64,000 nucleotides of DNA from Acanthochromis polyacanthus (lineage: Eukaryota; Chordata; Actinopteri; Pomacentridae), in assembly GCF_021347895.1 (NCBI RefSeq), contig NC_067122.1, positions 14,001,983-14,065,982 of the forward strand, given 5' to 3'. The notes below the pieces were generated by a model, which saw only the letters and a list, made by a program, of their open reading frames with translations, was not told the origin of the DNA and searched no databases. The position numbers and the translations under genes were made by a program. Below are positions 36,001 to 49,900 of this stretch, piece after piece (position 1 is the stretch's first letter; the number at the start of each line of letters is the position of its first letter).

Positions 36001-39000
36001 TGAGCTACCATACCGACTCCCATCTGGTTGCACTTCAGTGAAAAGCTAAAAATTCCTCACACAACTGCCTACTGCATTTCAGAGATTGCTAAAACCATGT
36101 TTCATTTTTTTCACTGCAAGAGTCACCTCAGTCACGTTTTTAAAAAAAGCCATTGTGTTTTTTTTCCTTGAAAACCCATTTTGTGATTCCACAAATAGCC
36201 CCCATTTATGAAGCACAGACATGCTGCTTCTACATAGTACAGTTAATGTTATGGGGGAACTTTTAATGATGCTTCAAATAAATTGCCTGGCTCTTCAATT
36301 CCATGCTAATACCCTCCTTCTCCCAGCTAACTAATATCTCCTCAATGTGCTGAGAGTCTACCCAGATATAGAGACAGATATACTGTAAGAGCTCTCATCT
36401 AAACAGCGGAAGCATTTTACAAGCAAAATCTGGCTTTAACAACATCACGCATCATGTGTGACAGTAGATACAGGCAAAATACGCAGTCACAGTATTAGGG
36501 CTAATGCTCATGACAAAACATCCAAGTGGGAACTAATGGGTCTAATGAGATGTCTCTACGAGAAGCTTGAATGTTCGTATAAATATCCTCTCATTGCCTG
36601 CTTTTAACGCAGGCTTTTCTGCACTGAGATGGTTATGGCCCATTCATTAAATTCAGTAACAGCCTGAGTTTAAGCAACATTTTGGTTAACAACAAGTTAC
36701 AGGCTGCTCTAAAATTAATCTTAAAGCGCTATACTGAAACAATTCCCTGATCTAATTTTTCACCTCGCCCACTTCCTTTTTTCTCTTGCAGTTATTTAAC
36801 ATGTCACTATGGAACTGTAGCTTTAGATGAGCCTACATTGAACCGATACCGCTAAAATGTAAAGCCATAGTGACCCCAGCGACTGCAATAGAATTGCATT
36901 CTTTCTTTCTACACATCTCATGTTGTAATGCAAACACAGCTCAGATGAGTTCAGTCAACTATTTGACTTCGAGGTCATTTGGACATCAGTCTGCAACATG
37001 AAAGCGGTGATAAATACATACAGATGGACACACTGTATAGCTGCATACATAGTGCACGTACCTTTTGGCCATTAAAGGGATGCTGCTTCTATTCATGGGA
37101 TTAGTCACAAATGCATCCATTAGCCTCTCTAGCAACAAATCTCAATATGATTGTAGTCTCCTCCATGTGCATTTTGCATCATGCTAGTTTTGTGGCTGTG
37201 TTTTTTCCTGTTATGTGGCGGTTCATGTTTGTCACAGTGATGCCACCACTGACGCATCCATTGTGTTTATTTCTGGAAGGGCTAAAGCACAGTTAAAGGA
37301 TAAGTATATTTTAGTTCTGTATGTCAACAAATGGCATCAAAAGACAAAAGTCAACATTAATTGATATTTTCATTGTATCCAAAGCTGGATATAGTTTATT
37401 CCACCATTGTTGTTGTCCCAGGCTGTAAAAAACATTTCCATAAAAACTAATCGTTGACATGTGAGTGACTTGTCCCTTCAGTTGGTTTTTGGTCAGTCTA
37501 CTACTAGAAATACCAACCAGGCAAAAAAGGTGTATTATTCTGCCACTAAAAATAGTCCTTAAAACACTACTGTCTTCTGTTTTAGTGCTGTTTTAGGAAA
37601 TTTCTGAATCTTCTTTGAAACTATATATACCTTTTGAACTGTTGAAAATTTACTGTGTGTTTTAAAAATGTAAAGCCTTGGCATTGAGGGACTGGAAATT
37701 GGAACATTTTGGAGACAGACTAACATATTGTCCATTTCTTTTTGTTGCCAATAATAAAATATCTCCGGACTAATCCTTTAAGGCTCATTTGGAATCAGCT
37801 TGTGTAAAGATACATTGAACGGAAATGCAAAATGACCATTTTTTTAGCATTTCAGTTCATTTTCCAGGTCTGAATTTCAAGTATACATCACAAAATTGAC
37901 AACTTGACTGGTAAATAATGTAGACAGCAAAGGAAAGAAAAATCTTAGGACAGTGATTCAGGGTTCCCATTGGGAGGTTGGAATCAGGCCAATTTCAATC
38001 CAGAGGACTCTGACCAAGGAAATATAGGAACTTAAGTTGTCCAAGTCCCAGTGTACAGTGAATCGGTTGTAGGCATTGAGGAGATTAAAAAACTCGATAC
38101 GCACCAGAATGATTCATGTGGAGGAAATTTTTCTCCATAGAGCCGACAGTATCAGATTACGGCTCTGACAGAAAGCACAGTGGATATCTTTCAGTCACTT
38201 GTCTACTTGATGGTGCTATCACAGACCTTGATCTTGCCAATTTTTCCTGTTTCAATCTGCCAAACCGGGCATATGTTTCTGTCAGGTTCTCACACATGAT
38301 AACATTTTTCTTAACACTTTAAAAGATTCTGCTGGCCTCGGTGGATTTGGTCCATGTGCCAGCAACACCCATGGGTCCGACGTTTTCATTCCAATTAATG
38401 CAACCCCACCTGACTTCACTAGATTAGCAGCCGCTTTCTGACACAAGGGGGGCAGAGAAAGCTAAGTGTTGAACTCCTGACAGAAAATCCCTGCATACTG
38501 TACATATGGCCACGGTTGTGACTTTAAACAGTGGGAATACATTTGTAATTTCTTATTCTGCGTCTCATATCTCTCTCGCTCTCTTTCGTCTGTTTTTATC
38601 GATTGCCTAAAGACAAGCTGTTATTGTTTGGCGTAAAACATGGTTGAATTTTTTTTGAGGGGTAGCTTTTACTGATGTCAAAAGGGGCACTTCATTGTGA
38701 TGGAGTCATCATTCAGGTTTTAAATTTTAAAATAATAAGTGAGGCTATGTGCTGCTGAAAGCTCTAAGTCAGTAGGAGCTGGCCTCACAACCACTCGCTA
38801 AATGTCAAAAAATATGCCTTTGACAGCATCTGATAAACTGTCCTGAGCAAGTATGTGAATATTGATGCTTTTGATTGAAAATAAACTATCTATTGTAATG
38901 TGTTTATTTCGTTGTTATGTATACATACATTTAAATGATTCGCTACATACACACCTCAACATGTTTATGCTGTATATATAATTTATGCTGAGAATAAATC

Positions 39001-40479
39001 GTTTACTCTCAGCAATTTTTTTCCAATCACTGAATATTTTATCTTTAATCTTTACTAAAAAGGCTTTACTTTTCTTAAAAGTAAACATGTAACTTTATTT
39101 TAAGTCATGGAACAAGTCAAAGAAAAATTTGATACAGCTGAACTGAAGTGAAATTTTATACAGCAGAAAACAATTATTAATAAAATGCAGAAGTAATTAT
39201 ATCGCTGTGTGAGGATGTAACCGATATTCTCAAATAATTTCTATCAGCACAGGCACAATCTTTTGTATGAAGACTACTACAGTTGAAATAATGATCTGGC
39301 AGTTGCATGGAAACAGGTTTTAAATATTACTCTGAGCAGCTCTGAGGAGAGCGATCCCAAATCAGCAAACAGTCTCCTCAAAAATGTGTTTGATAAAGGC
39401 TCATGCACTGAAAGATGTTGTGTAGTGTCTAGATTACAGCTGTCAAATTCTCTAAAAAAAAGTTGACAATCATGTTGACCTGTGTATGTGATGGCGGTGG
39501 CAGTAGTGACTCTAGAAAGGGTAACATGTATTATGTCAATTTTCCACTTCTTTCTGTCGCTTGTTTGCTGTGTCACACACCTGAAGCAATTTGTTTATTT
39601 GTTGTGAAGTATATTTCACCTTAGGCTGCCTCTCAAGCAAAAGAGTGGTGCTGACAAACTGCACTTGGATTTGAGAATGGTTGCCCGTCTTTACTGCAAG
39701 TGTAATATAGAGATAGAGATAGATAGATAGATATAGATAGATATACACACATAGATATTGATTTGATGCTGTCGTGGTTTCTCTTGGATGTGCCGAGGTT
39801 GAATAACACATCCGGTGACACTGTTGCTTTTCATGACATAATTTTATGATCAGGAAGAAACAGCATCGGGTCAGACAAAGACTGTCTGGAGGAATCAGTC
39901 AAATGAACCTCTCCGAACAACAACTGGAGGTCACTTTTATACGCTTTGGACAAGAAGGTCAAGTATGAGATCACCACAAACAGTTTCTGCTCAAAAACCA
40001 AAATAGGAAACAGAGGGCCCTTCAATCATCCTCCTAGACACAGAGGCCCCTAAGAGCCCCATCGGTCAACCACCTGAAGATTGGGACCCTTATTTGGACA
40101 CAACCCTTCTGAACAGTCAGGAGCAAACATAACACATTCCATTCTAAACAGCTGAAAGCAGATGAAGCGCATGCCATTCTACTAAATATATTAAGCAACA
40201 CGTCTCAGATCAGATACTACAATGCCTTACAGTGTAGTCATATCTTGAAAATTGAATTTAAACTGCAACTGCACTAATTTGGCTAAACAACTACCCCATC
40301 TACCCACAAACTACATTCCAATACAGTGATATTGCAGTGCCACCAATGAATTTTTTAAAAAAAGAAGTAATTTCTTGCCAAAAGGTAAATCTGTAACAGT
40401 TGCAAAGTCAGCTAGTTTGAAAGAGCATCATAGTCCATGTGACAATGTAGGACAGCAGGATGGAGACAAAACTCAGCAA
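33011..40479. other. Gene-poor noncoding DNA
   Basis: Seven kilobases of AT-rich sequence with short frames only. A T17 run lies at 35834-35850 and a GATA-type microsatellite at 39709-39755. No transposon protein motif, exon or RNA gene was recognised. Confidence 0.45.
39709..39755. repeat. (GATA)n microsatellite
   Basis: Imperfect AGAT/GATA repeats run into a short TATACACACAT end. Frames across it give Ser/Ile/Tyr repeats with no coding meaning. Confidence 0.9.
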
Positions 40480-40735
40480 CAGGACTTTTATTCGGAGGAC
40501 CTGAGTTCTTGTCCTGTCTGGGACTATAAGACTTAAGCTCGTTTTTTACTAGTTGTTCACTTTCAGGTGTCACTTACTGCTTGGTGAGCTTAGGCTCCAA
40601 AACTTGGTGGTGAGGTTAGGAAAATATTATGGTTGTGGTTAAAATATGATCTTTTCACGACATGTTTAAAGCTTCACCCCCATTTTTTGGGTTACAAAGG
40701 TGATGAGTCCTTCCCCAACTTTGCTTGCTGAGGTT
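40480..40735. repeat. Common fish interspersed repeat, family name unknown
   Basis: Phrases such as GGAGGACCTGAGTTCTTGTC, GTGTCACTTACTGCTTGGTG, AGCTTAGGCTCCAAAACTTG, GGTTAGGAAAATATTATGG and TGGTTAAAATATGAT follow an order familiar from dispersed fish repeats. A related or continuing stretch up to about 41071 has a short open frame (40773-41000) without recognisable domain. Confidence 0.4.
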
Positions 40736-41071
40736 TCCCTCAAAACGTAACTGAGAAGGCTGTATATAAAAGATGGATGTGGCAACTAAGACAGCACACA
40801 GGCTGGGTTGTGGTGTACCGATTAGAAGCCTGAAGTTTGGAACTTGGATGTTACATTGTACATCTTTTGAAACTGGACTTGGTGAGCAATTGTTGGATCT
40901 GATTAGAGAACCTGAAAAAATCATGCCTCATCATCTATTTTACTCTACACCAGACCATCATTTAGAAAATAGACAGAAGACTATATTAACAAACTGTTAA
41001 AACTATTGAGTGATGCTATAAACTCATTAGGGAAATACTTACTGAGGTAAAAGATCAGTGGAGAAGAAGGC

Positions 41072-41225
41072 TCATTTTCTAATAGACTTCTATACATTCA
41101 GACTTCTGGCTGTATCTTCAGGAGTCGCCCTCTGCTGGTTGTTAGAAAGAATGCAGGCTTAAGGCATTTCCATGCTTCACGTGTCAGACCCCAAGCCTAC
41201 ATCCACCTTTTATAAACAGTTTATG
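41072..41225. repeat. Short common fish interspersed repeat
   Basis: The order AATAGACTTCTATACATTCA, GACTTCTGGCTGTAT, GGAGTCGCCCTCTGCTGGTT, GTTAGAAAGAATGCAGGCTT, AAGGCATTTCCATGCTTCAC and TTTTATAAACAGTTTATG matches a very frequent fish repeat of SINE or MITE size. The family name and class are unknown to me. Confidence 0.5.
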
Positions 41226-42495
41226 ATTTAAACACATTTAATACACAGATTAATGCAGGTTTATGCCTTTCTGTTTTTAGCATCATCATGAGCTTGTTTC
41301 ATTTCAGAAACTGATGTATCAAGAGTGGCTCCGAGTTATCACAATGCAAGGGTGAGACTAAAGACATTTTCAGCTCTTGATCACTATTGTAATTGTGTGT
41401 AAGTAAGAATAGGGAAACCAGGACCAGTGCTATGTTTTTCTACTTTATCTTCCCCAATATTTTGTTTATTTTGTTTTGTTTACTTATATCTATGAGCAAA
41501 GAAAAATATTATAGTTTTTATTTTTATTACCTTAGCAGATCAGTAGTTTCACAGGCTATTTCATGATTGTCGATATGTAGCTGTAAGACAAATGATGCAT
41601 AGCTTTTATGTTAGTCTGGGTACTTTTTCTTCATGCGCTGGTGTTTGATGTTAAATTTTAATGCAATTTCCAGGTTCGCCTTGAATAAGGACAAAAGACA
41701 TGAAAACAATATGCATGTCCTGTGCATGGTGTTGATGTTCAATACCAGCCGCTGTTCAGAACCAATCAGCAACTATTGCTGGATGATTACTGAAATCCAC
41801 AGAAGTGTGGAATTGGACAAATTGGAGTGTCTTTTCACCCGGCTCAGTGCTTCTTATAGTATCAGGCTAAAATTGAACTACTCAAAGCTAATTGTGTAAC
41901 AACTTAGAGTGTCTGCACCCAAAGGTTATGCAGAGAATTAAATGTTATATGGACAAAGACATGTAATGACAATCAATTCCAGTGGAAAAAAATGTAACAT
42001 GGAGCTGCTTTCAAATTCAAATCAAAATGAGCTCTTGAGGGGGCTACAGCTGAGGACATCCAAAGGAGTCCTTTTACCCGTATTCTGCTATGAATAAACG
42101 TAAAATATTTGTAAAATATGAACTTAGATTTTGAAATTAATTCCCTGTTCTTGCTTTGTTCCTTAGGAATAAGGAGAGAGAAAGGCACAATATAGCGTAA
42201 ATTATAGATTTTAATACTCATTACATTTCAGTCTTTTAGGTGCCTGTATAATTAACTAAAATTTGGTGGCCTTTGTTGGAGAGGAAATTCAACTTTCAGA
42301 TGAAGAAAATAAAAGAATATCACTTGAGAAACAAAGTAAAGAGAAAAAAAAACAAGATGGTTATTTGCAATAAGTGGGAAGCAAGTGGAGAGGAAAATGT
42401 TACCTTAGTATGACTGACATTTGATTTAGTAACGGTAAACTAAGAAATAGCATACATGAAGAAATAGCCATATATTGTTTAAAGACCATTAGAAG

Positions 42496-42525
<30 letters not shown>
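42496..42525. repeat. (ATT)n microsatellite
   Basis: About nine uninterrupted TTA units. Confidence 0.95.
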
Positions 42526-42527
<2 letters not shown>

Positions 42528-45500
42528 GGAGATTACCATTAAGAAGTGAGTGGAAGCTGTGTACAATGTTTGAGACTTTTTAAGTGTTGTGTCTCTGATT
42601 CAAACAGTCATATGCTTAGAATCAGGTATTATTAAAGACACTCTCAGAGGATGGCTACCTTATTACGCTTTTATTCTCCTCCCTTCTCTTCATATTTTTT
42701 CCAATGTTGAGTAAAGCACCACTTGCGTGCACACTGAGTGAAAAAGTCACTGCCGCTCTCCTTTCTTTTCGTTCTGTGTGTTGAAACAAATCTATATAAT
42801 CTACAGGAATCCAGCTGATAATAGCAATGACAGATGACTAGGGGCAGCTGATTAAAAAGCACAAACTTGTCTGTGTTGAAGGTGATGCTTACATCTTCTC
42901 ATCATCTTATATTTATATGCCAGTTGCCCTGCGGTGTAATGGCTACAGAATCTGTTTTTCTCAACCCCACTGTGAAAGAGTTAAATATGTGTTTGGGAGA
43001 GATGGTTGACCATGGTGAGGTATGCATGCAAAAAGATATAAAAAATGCAACATATAGTGCCGGTTGCTAAGCAATGCCGGTTTGATGTGCTGCAGCTATT
43101 ATCACACACAGAGGAAGAGTGTTGTGTTTGTAGCCACGACAGTAAGCATAAGACGTCCATACTATTCAAATTTCTATTTTGAATTTGAATTTCAGGAATA
43201 AATCATAGATTATACAACATATTTGAATCAGCTTCGAGTTTATGTTCTACAGGTAAATTCACCTGTGGGTACTTTTCATCAAAAGACCTGTTGTCCATTC
43301 AGTTCTACCAGCGTCTAGCCTCTCAAAACGAATGCAGTCATATCTATTCAATGACTGGCATTTCTATAGAGTGATATTATATTTGCCTTCCCTGCTTGGC
43401 CAATATATTATTAAAGCATGTCTCCCAGAGGACCACTCCAGCCACAAGGTTTCTATGGTTACCACCATTGTACCAATATCTTTTATGAGTTCTGTGGACA
43501 TCACCTCCTAATTACTTTTGCAGAACAAATCCTCATTTCAAATACATCCAGGTTTATTTCTAATCATTATTAGGCATGAAAAAGGTGCAAACTATCAAAA
43601 GTGGACTTGAGGTATCACAAAACACACTACGGACTATTTCTGTGCTCAAAAGTACAATCACTTCTTAGGATAATAAGTGTTGAGCTTTAAAATGCTGTTT
43701 CAGGAAGTCACTATGACATGAAAGCTCATAGCAAAGATGCAGCAGACACAATGTGTGTCCTGTGCAGGAACGTAATGAAAGGGAGGCTGAAGTCTGTTCC
43801 ACTTCACTTTATTGAGCTTCTCCTTCCTATAAAACTCACCTGTACTTGGAGGAAAATATTTCCTGATCCTGCTCACACCCAGCATGACCCAGAAAACCAG
43901 ATGGATGGTCATGATTGATATCACCTGCCCATGCTCCACATTCACAGAACTTTTTGCACACCGACGTAATTAGCTTCATACAAACTACATCATTTTGACA
44001 CCTGAACAGATAAATTGGGCGTTGTATTTATGGTATCCATTTGTTGTATCAGTAATAACACACACATTTATATTTGTTACAATCTGATGGGAGCTTTTAG
44101 AAGAAGCCTGATGGACTAGAATTTTGTCAACAAATGCAACGAGAAAACTAAAGTAATTCCTACTGCAAGCCAATATTGCTTGTAAAGTCTGGTTTGCGTA
44201 GCTATTTCTTTATTGCTATAGGATTGTTATTTTCAACTGTCAGTCTCACACACAATCACAAAGTCAAGTCAACCTGGGTTTCCCATTTAATCTATTGTTT
44301 TATTAAGTTTAGGGGACAGATTTCTCTATGAGTATACATCAGATCTGACTATTTGTGTCAGACAAAGCCACTTACAAATGGAAATAACACATTGTGACAT
44401 CTTTTGTTCTCAGATTTTAACAATTCATTCCTCAAAAAGTGTTAAACTAACCCTCATCCTCTCGAGTAACTGTGCTGTCTCAAGTTTAATTTGTCAGAAA
44501 ACAGCCTGTAAGGGTCGAAATTGTAAAATCAAATGTGAAACATATAGTCCAAAAAAGTAATCATATCAGTTCTCAAAAAGAATACAGTTTGGTGTATTGA
44601 ATTGGACATGTATTGTCTTCAGGCTTTTTAAATATAAATTAATTTTAATTTTGTCGATGCTTATTAAAAACTGGATTAAAATCATTCAATAAGATCTTTC
44701 CACCTCAGCATTTCCAGAGCATGGAGGCCCATGTGGATAAAACCTAATTGACTTCAACCACCGCTGAGACAGGACCAGACTGTACTGCTACTAATTTCCC
44801 GTCTAAAATCTGGTATGTTTTAAATATATAAAACAGCAGAGGTCACAACTCTCCACATTTTTACTTTAGCAGAAGAATCCAACGGTTAACCTCCTCTGAC
44901 TATCAGGTTGACTGCCAACACAGAGCTGCAAAGTTCCCCTGAAATGTGCTGACTGAGCTGAACTTAGTAATGACTATTTTGTAGGGCTTCCGAGTGTGAG
45001 GGTTGTATGCTGGCCCGTCCCGTTGGAAGAAGTCTGACTGGATCTCAACTGTGCACCGAAATTGCCTCGTGGACCCACAGTCTGCTCTGCTGCAATACTG
45101 GTGTCATGACACATACGCAGAGCTGTCAATCTCACTACTGGAGCACATTTTCAATTAAAACTGGTGCAGCAGTTGTTCCTCGCTGTGTTAAACCAAGTGT
45201 TTGTTTGCCGTCGATTCACCCAGAATGTGAGAAAATCAGCAATCAGCATCTTTTAATTAACAGACTTCAAATTGGCTTGAACTGCTGACAATTTGCAGGT
45301 GTTTACATGTTTGTTTCGCTGAGAATCTCCTAAGTTATCAGCATAAAGTTTGGATGGGAGCAAAAATCAATCTGAGATCGAGCTTAAAAATGGCGCGATA
45401 TTTCCGGTCTGTCCCGTGGCAGGTGTTGACGTATGTTGCAGCTGTGCCTGCAGCTGTGTCTTGGTGTCTGTAATGCGGAAAGACAGCACTCTCTCCACAT

Positions 45501-47689
45501 CCCCCAATGCTCTGATCACACAGAAAGTCAATCACAAACCGTAATAGCCACTTAGGCTTCTAAATACATTAACAGCTTGTAAAGCACAGAAGAATAGAGC
45601 GAGATGTGAATGTATAGTGTGAATGTTTAGGCCATGTGGTGTTTCATAAATATAAGAGAAAAATATAGGATTATACTTGATAATTTATTCGCTTTATGAA
45701 GGTTGTGTTTACCTGCTTCTTTATTTGTTTTCAAGGCTGATGCTCACAGAAACCAGATGCCCTCACAGCCTCAGCAGTTTCGAGCTTGTGCACATTAAAA
45801 AGCAGTCAATGCCGAGACGCGACAAACACATTTTAATCATCTTGTTTCAAACCACACTCCTCTGACCTTCCTTTCCATATAGTCTATTTTAAAATGCACA
45901 TGCGTACACTGGCCTCCCTTTGTAACATAGCGTATTAAAGTGCCTGTTGGTAATAGTTAACCATGTGTCACGCATTTCAGAAGATAATCATTTTCACTTC
46001 ACATGAAGCCCTTGACAATAGAGAGCTACAATCAAGATGTGATGAAATCAGTTGGCATTTTGAAATAACTTCTTCTCCAAATTCATTTCCTCTGTCCTTT
46101 ATTTTAAAAAAAAAAACATAAAAAACAATATAACCTGGACTGATTTTTTTTCCAATGTAGGTGCTGTTAATGTAGGTCTCTTGAGGACAAATAATATGAA
46201 TAAATAATGCAGAATTAGCTACAAGGTAAGTCATGGAAAATAATTTAAAAATTCATCACTATTTACAAGCCGTTGGTGGCGCATTGGAAAGAGGGTGGGG
46301 AAGTGAGAACAAAAGTAATGAGAAATATTTGTAATTATTATTATGATGTGAGGGCTAGCCCCCTTAGGGAATAATAAATAATCTGTGTAGATAGGTTCAA
46401 CCTGCTACCTGGATTTTTAAGGAGCCCAGCCCATCTGCATGCACAAGTGGACACTTATAACTGGCATATAATTATGGACCAAGGATATGGCAACCTTGCC
46501 TGGGAGTGTGTATGCTTGGATGATGCGAGACTTGTGAAAGTCAAACAGCCACTTATGAGTTGAAGGTGCATGCCAGCTGACATGAAAAATCTGGTTTGTT
46601 GGCCTAAGGGCAGCAAAGAATGTTGATGGGGGAAGCTGGAGGCTTGTGATTACTCCCTGAAGCATGCAGAGCTCTGCATGACGAGTTACCTCTGCATGAC
46701 TCGGGCATCAACAGTGACCTCTAGACAATGGTCATACATTAGGACAGCCTCTGTGAAGCAGACAGACAGAAATGTGCAGCGGAAGAGGGAGAAGGGAAGA
46801 GTGGTGTAACAAAGGGATCAGTCAGAGAAGTGGACAGCTCTATGCTCAATCCACCTCTGAGCATTCAATCAATTACTGTAATTTGTTCCAGCTGTACCCC
46901 AGAGAGTAAACACTGAGCAGAGAGTATAGCAGCTAATGATGGCATGTCTAGGAATATGAACATTTTTCCACTGCTCAATACTTGTTTAAATTTTCATCAT
47001 TATGTTGTTGGCCTGGGCATTAACACCTGACCTGAGTGGAAATGTATAAGTTTCTTTAGAGAAAAACACATTAAGCTTGTGTCAAAGTTATCAGCTGCAC
47101 CGTGAAATCAAGTTTAAGTCCCCAGCATGTTGAAATGTCAAATGCTTTATGAAACTTAAACAATGCATGTTATTTTGTTCTCCTCTATTTCCTTAAGCTA
47201 GCTAGAAAAATCTCGGCCAAAAAACACATCATTAAATGGTAACTTCTTTATGTCTATTTGATCACAAATGGCACAAAGGATTTTTTTTTTTAAAATGTGT
47301 TTCCAAATCATCCTCAAGACTGTCTGGTTTGTGTCGGTGTTTCAAGAAAATTGTAACTTTTGCCTTCATTAATGTCTGCCAAAATGGCTTACTTGTGCCC
47401 AGTATAAGCCCATGAAGACATTGATGGCCACTTAAAGAAACCCCTTTTGCCTGAGCCCTGTTTCCATAGCAGTTCCAACATGATTACATGTGTTTCACCT
47501 TCAGGTTCCTTTATTGGTCTGTTAAAAACAAAAAGAAAAACACAACTAACAGCTCTTGGATTTTGACAAGATAACAGCAAGAAAACTAGCAAATAAAAAA
47601 AAGCTGTTTTAATTGGCTTCAGTGGTGATGCTTAAACTCTTCGGACACACAACAATTTTTTAACAGAGTGAAAAATACCTGACAAAATG

Positions 47690-47960
47690 CGAGAAGAAAA
47701 CAAGAGCTCCAATAAATATCACCAATATCATGCTAATCATGGTCTAATTATATCACAAAGTAATTACACAGCAATTATAGCTCCTATTATGTCTGAATGA
47801 GGACATTTAAAAGAGAGAATACATATGAGTTGATTAAAATTATGCATTAGGTGATTCAATGAGGAAATGTTATAAAGTAAATCGTTTTGTCCCTTTGCAT
47901 GAAATATAGCTTAATCACTTTAGTTCCATTTGATTAAATTCACTGATAAATTAGTTGCGT
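47690..47960. promoter_or_regulatory. Candidate conserved enhancer-like block
   Basis: A dense series of sites (CATGCTAATCATGG, TCTAATTATATC, GTAATTACAC, GCAATTATAG, TTTGCATGAAATA as an octamer-like site, CTTAATCAC) occurs in clean non-repetitive sequence. The pattern is typical of vertebrate homeodomain/POU enhancers, but conservation was not testable here. Confidence 0.25.
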
Positions 47961-48303
47961 GTTCCTTCTCCCATGTTCCCACTCTGTCTCTGTGCTGCTG
48001 CACCAAAATTAACTACTTTAACAGCAATGTACTACCTGCTGTCGCCACACGACATTTTTCAGATGCCTGTGCACCATACATTATCATTCTGAGCGTACAA
48101 GCATAAACACCTCAGTCTGAGATTGGCTTTTCAGTGATTTTCTTTTATGGTTCTATACAATCTGCTGCAGGCACTGAGCAGCCAGCTGGCTATCAGGGAA
48201 GTCACAGTAACAACTACAATAAGGGAGAGCTCAAAAAAGCAAATTAACATCAGAGCTTCACATACAGCAAGAAAATACTGAATATCAACATTAGTGTCTT
48301 CCT

Positions 48304-48321
48304 CCCCCCCCCCCCCCCCCC
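48304..48321. repeat. C18 homopolymer
   Basis: Eighteen consecutive C residues. The opposite strand is G18 and could fold into a quadruplex. Runs like this are also prone to sequencing length error. Confidence 0.95.
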
Positions 48322-49599
48322 TTAACACCAGAGTGTGTTGTTTCACGGATGCAGAGTGCCGCAGCCTCAGGCCACAGCTTTAATCAAACAGAGTGACGAG
48401 TGTCAGTTGGGAACTTGACCAGCTGGGGAGGAGGAGGGCAAGACGAACAATACACTTTCAGCCTCCAGGCAAAAAGCTGCACATTGCTGCTCTAAGACAT
48501 TCAATGAGCTTTATTGGGCAATTTTTTTTCTGATTTTCCTATCAGCACAACCTTTATTTCGAGGTTATTTCCATTAAATAAGCAAGTTGTTGTTGTTTTT
48601 TAATCTGTGCAGTATTTTTAGGTGTTAAAATAAAGTAATAATTAAACACATTTAGGTTGCAACCATTATTTTTTAGTATTTTCTTGATTAGTTGATCAAT
48701 TGTTTGACCTATAAATAATAATATAAATCTCTTTTACAGAAGGGAAACATGCAAAAAGACCAAACAAACGTGTTCAGGTTGCGTGTTTTTGTTCAACCAA
48801 TCATCAAAAGATATTCTGATTATGAAACAGAAAAGGGCAGCAAATCCTCACATTTGACACACTTATTCTTGAAAACGTATTTCAAACATCGAGGAAATAT
48901 TTGGTCATTTCATAATCTTTCATAAAGTACTTGACATATTTATTGTAGGTATTTATTCACTCCGTATTTAGCACTTCTTTCCTCGCCGACAGCTCAGTGA
49001 TAGAAGTTGATGAGGGAGTTGAAAGTAAATCTTTCCAAATCGGAAACATTTGGTCATTTGATGCCACAAATTTTCTACAAATAGATGAATAATGAGCAAT
49101 GCCTTTTCAGCAGGCAAGCAGCAAATAATGACTACAGTGATTAATGAGCATAAGTCTTGATATCAGTGAGCACAGAATTTTCTAACTTGTTGCAGCACTT
49201 AAGGTTCTGGAGAACTTTTCCCCCCCATGGTTCATCACTAAAGTCTACTGTTACTGCTGCTATTACACATGAATGTGAACTTCATTGCCTTCTTGTAATA
49301 GCACTGAGGTCATTTTAATCAATTATTCAGAACCAAAGTGCTTTAAAAGCTCAGGTAGCACTTTAACACTCATATTCAACAATCAGGTGACAAAAAGCCA
49401 CGGTTTAATAGCACAAACTATGTAACTTAAATTCACCTCTCTGTGTCTCAAAATGTCTCGGTGCCTAATTCACACTGATTCTGTGCTCAATGATCTACAG
49501 GTTAAGAATAAATGCAATGCTATAAATTACTGCATCAAGTATTAGATGAGCTTTCTTCTTTTCTCTCTTTGCTCATGTCACCCTTAAGTGCCTCCCCTA

Positions 49600-49900
49600 A
49601 CCTTGGTTGTCTGAACATAAATACTCAAAGAGCCATTATTCAATTGTAAATTGTATGCGTAATTTAAAGCAATGAGGTGAATTATCCCTCTCCAGGAAAT
49701 TAAAATATAGTTGTGTGCTGTCCGTGGCTTCGCCTGATGAAAGGGAGAGAAAAAAAATTACTGCATTAAAATAATTTAGAGCCCTTCCGTGAATTAGGGA
49801 TTTCAGAAAGTAAAGGTCCATTTGAATAGTCGGTGGCCTCCAAAATACATTGTCTGTAGAAGCAAATCATGATAATTAATATGTGATGAATAGGCATTTT
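49600..49900. promoter_or_regulatory. Candidate conserved enhancer-like block
   Basis: The stretch contains CAATTGTAAATTG, GCGTAATTTAAAGC, GTGAATTAT, GATAATTAATATG and GTGAATTAGG with balanced local composition and no repeat match. The suggestion rests on composition only. Confidence 0.2.
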
